Shown here: positions 5,039-6,596 of the stretch, in pieces
Layout: every line of letters starts with the position of its first letter
How positions within the stretch are numbered: the stretch's first letter is position 1
NCBI GenBank assembly: GCA_900553475.1
Contig: USEF01000092.1
Location: 1 to 6,596, forward strand
From: an uncultured Collinsella sp.
GTDB taxonomy: Bacteria > Actinomycetota > Coriobacteriia > Coriobacteriales > Coriobacteriaceae
Reading direction: 5' to 3'
DNA: 6,596 nucleotides
Notes under the pieces: generated by a model
What the model was told of the DNA's origin: nothing
What the model saw: the letters and a program-made list of their open reading frames with translations, nothing else
Database searches by the model: none
Position numbers and translations under genes: made by a program

Positions 5039-6596
5039 TTAGGCGCCGAGCGCGGTCTTGGCGGCCGCAAGGGCATCGGCGATACCGGCAGCGTTCTTGC
5101 CACCGGCCTGGGCCATGTTGGGACGGCCGCCACCGCGACCATCGACCAGGCCCGCGATCTGCTTGATCACGTTGCCGGCGTGGAAACCGGCCTTCACGGC
5201 GTCATCGGAGCCGGCGGCGAGCAGGGCCGGGGTGCCCTTCTCGGTCACGCTGGCAACAACGCAGGCGACAGGGCCGGCGACCTTCTGGTGCACGGTATCC
5301 CAAACGTTGCGCAGGTCAGCGGCCTCGAGACCCTGAAGCTCAGCAACAACGAGCTTGTAGCCATTCAGCTCGACAGCACCCTCGATGGCGCTGGAGATCG
5401 CATCGGAGGAGCCACCAGTGAGCGCCTTCTTGAGCTTGTTGGACGTCTCGCGCAGCTCGGCCTGCAGGTTCTCCACGCGGGCGGGAACCTCGTCGACGCG
5501 GCACTTGAGCGCAGCGGCGGCGGCGTCAACGAGCGCCAGGCGGTCGGCCATGTAGTCGAGGGCACCCTTAGAGGTCACGGCCTCGATACGGCGGACATTG
5601 GAGCCCGTGGAGGACTCGGAAATGATCTTGAACAGGCCAATCTCGGCGGTGTTGGCAGCGTGTGTGCCACCGCAGAGCTCGCGAGAGAACGGCTGGTCCT
5701 CGGCGCCCACGGAGACGACGCGGACGACATCGCCGTACTTCTCTCCAAACAGAGCGACAGCGCCGGCAGCCTTAGCCTCGTCGATGCCCATAACACGGGT
5801 CACGACCGGCTTGGAAGCAAAGATCTGCTGGTTGACCAGGTCCTCGACAGCCTTGAGCTGCTCGGAGGAAAGGGCCTCGAAGTGCGTAAAGTCAAAGCGC
5901 AGGTGCTCGGGCGTCACCAGCGAGCCGGCCTGGGAGACGTGCTCGCCCAGGACCTGCTTAAGGGCGGCGTCGAGCAGGTGCGTGGCGGTGTGGTTGCGGC
6001 GCAGGAAGCCACGGCGCTCGGCGTCGAGCGCGGCGGTCACGGTAGCACCGACGGCCAGCGTGCCCTCGGCAACGTGGGCGACGTGAGCATACAGGCCGTT
6101 GTGGTTCTTGGTATCGGAAACGGTCAGCGAAACGCCCTCGGCGGAAAGCTCGCCGGCATCGCCCTGCTGGCCACCCATCTCGGCATAGAACGGAGTGCGG
6201 TCGAGAACGACCTCGACGTCCTCGCCGGCGGCAGCGGACTCGACGGACTCGGCGTTGCGCACGATGGCAACAACCTTGGCGCCCTCGATCACATCGTTGT
6301 CATAGCCGTCGAACTCAGTCTCGGCGACCTTGTCGGAAAGCTCGACCCAAACGTCGTTGAAGCTGCCCCAGGCGTCGCCTTTGGCATTGGCGCGGGCACG
6401 GGCCTTCTGGTCCTCCATGCAGGCAGTGAAGCCGTCCATATCGACATCGTGGCCAGCGGTGCCGGCGATCTCGACGGTCAGGTCGACGGGGAAACCAAAG
6501 GTGTCGTGCAGCTTAAAGGCAACATCGCCCGGAAGCGCAGCACCCTCGGCAAGCGCTGCCAGGGCCTCATCCAGGTAGACGCGACCGTTGTCGAGC
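5039..6596 (-). CDS. alaS: Alanyl-tRNA synthetase, C-terminal 518 residues (5' end outside window)
   Basis: Cytoplasmic enzyme that charges tRNA-Ala with alanine and hydrolyses mischarged Ser- or Gly-tRNA-Ala. The frame stays open to the right window edge. The ATG at 6439 is internal, because the in-frame codons upstream of it (6440-6595) encode the family segment LHDTFGFPVDLT. Going N to C: end of the catalytic/tRNA-recognition part; beta-barrel with DRTPFYAEMGGQQGD; editing domain with the HxxxH zinc motif (RNHTATHLL, His codons near 5990 and 5978); the matching CGGTH motif (Cys codon 5672-5674, His near 5660); a coiled-coil-like linker (about 5360-5490, VENLQAELRETSNKLKKAL); and the C-Ala domain with GGGRPNMAQAGGK. 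All four editing zinc ligands are present, so editing should work. It ends in TAA, 17 nt before ruvX. The family is normally about 870-890 residues, so roughly the N-terminal 40 per cent is missing only because of the window edge. Identification is very secure. Confidence 0.97.
   Translation of the reverse strand, partial: LDNGRVYLDEALAALAEGAALPGDVAFKLHDTFGFPVDLTVEIAGTAGHDVDMDGFTACMEDQKARARANAKGDAWGSFNDVWVELSDKVAETEFDGYDNDVIEGAKVVAIVRNAESVESAAAGEDVEVVLDRTPFYAEMGGQQGDAGELSAEGVSLTVSDTKNHNGLYAHVAHVAEGTLAVGATVTAALDAERRGFLRRNHTATHLLDAALKQVLGEHVSQAGSLVTPEHLRFDFTHFEALSSEQLKAVEDLVNQQIFASKPVVTRVMGIDEAKAAGAVALFGEKYGDVVRVVSVGAEDQPFSRELCGGTHAANTAEIGLFKIISESSTGSNVRRIEAVTSKGALDYMADRLALVDAAAAALKCRVDEVPARVENLQAELRETSNKLKKALTGGSSDAISSAIEGAVELNGYKLVVAELQGLEAADLRNVWDTVHQKVAGPVACVVASVTEKGTPALLAAGSDDAVKAGFHAGNVIKQIAGLVDGRGGGRPNMAQAGGKNAAGIADALAAAKTALGA

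Noticed and set aside
5039..6439. A separate short AlaX-like editing protein starting at ATG 6439
   Set aside because: The frame continues upstream of 6439 to the window edge with the AlaRS segment LHDTFGFPVDLT, and the C-Ala domain is present, so it is ordinary alaS.
1..6596. Mobile element, phage, CRISPR or defence system
   Set aside because: I saw no transposase, integrase, regularly spaced repeats or defence-type domains on either strand. The window is mostly a housekeeping operon.

Overview
This window looks chromosomal. It comes from a GC-rich, Gram-positive-type bacterium, most likely an actinobacterium of the class Coriobacteriia (Collinsella-like). That assignment is inference from the protein sequences and gene order; no search was run. 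Every gene I support lies on the minus strand, so transcription runs from the right edge to the left.

From right to left the layout is: the C-terminal 518 residues of alanyl-tRNA synthetase (alaS, cut by the window edge); ruvX/yqgF, a 16S rRNA maturation nuclease; mltG, a membrane endolytic transglycosylase with a repeat-rich basic N-terminus; a YqeG/GEP4-type HAD phosphatase; aroK, shikimate kinase; a divergent AroB-like gene; and, after a 132-bp gap, an M24 (prolidase / aminopeptidase P type) gene. The first six genes are packed like one operon. Their junctions are a 17-nt gap, an 8-nt overlap, a 1-nt gap, an 8-nt gap and a 4-nt ATGA overlap. The M24 gene has its own leader, with a possible promoter and a long hairpin.

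The housekeeping part (alaS-ruvX-mltG) joins translation, rRNA maturation and cell-wall synthesis. The yqeG-aroK-aroB-like part joins a probable lipid or phosphate-metabolism phosphatase to the shikimate pathway.

Four things stand out. (1) The M24 gene keeps its N-terminal domain and the first two metal-binding aspartates, then switches into a short unrelated tail that resembles a trigger-factor C-terminus. It lacks the last three metal ligands. (2) The AroB-like protein is an intact reading frame but lacks all three recognisable zinc ligands of 3-dehydroquinate synthase. (3) A 63-nt, 26-pair stem-loop precedes the M24 gene, and all of its non-Watson-Crick pairs are G-U in the minus-strand RNA. 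(4) The cytoplasmic tail of MltG carries eight near-tandem 7-residue repeats with arginine in exact heptad register. I see no mobile element, CRISPR array, tRNA or rRNA gene.
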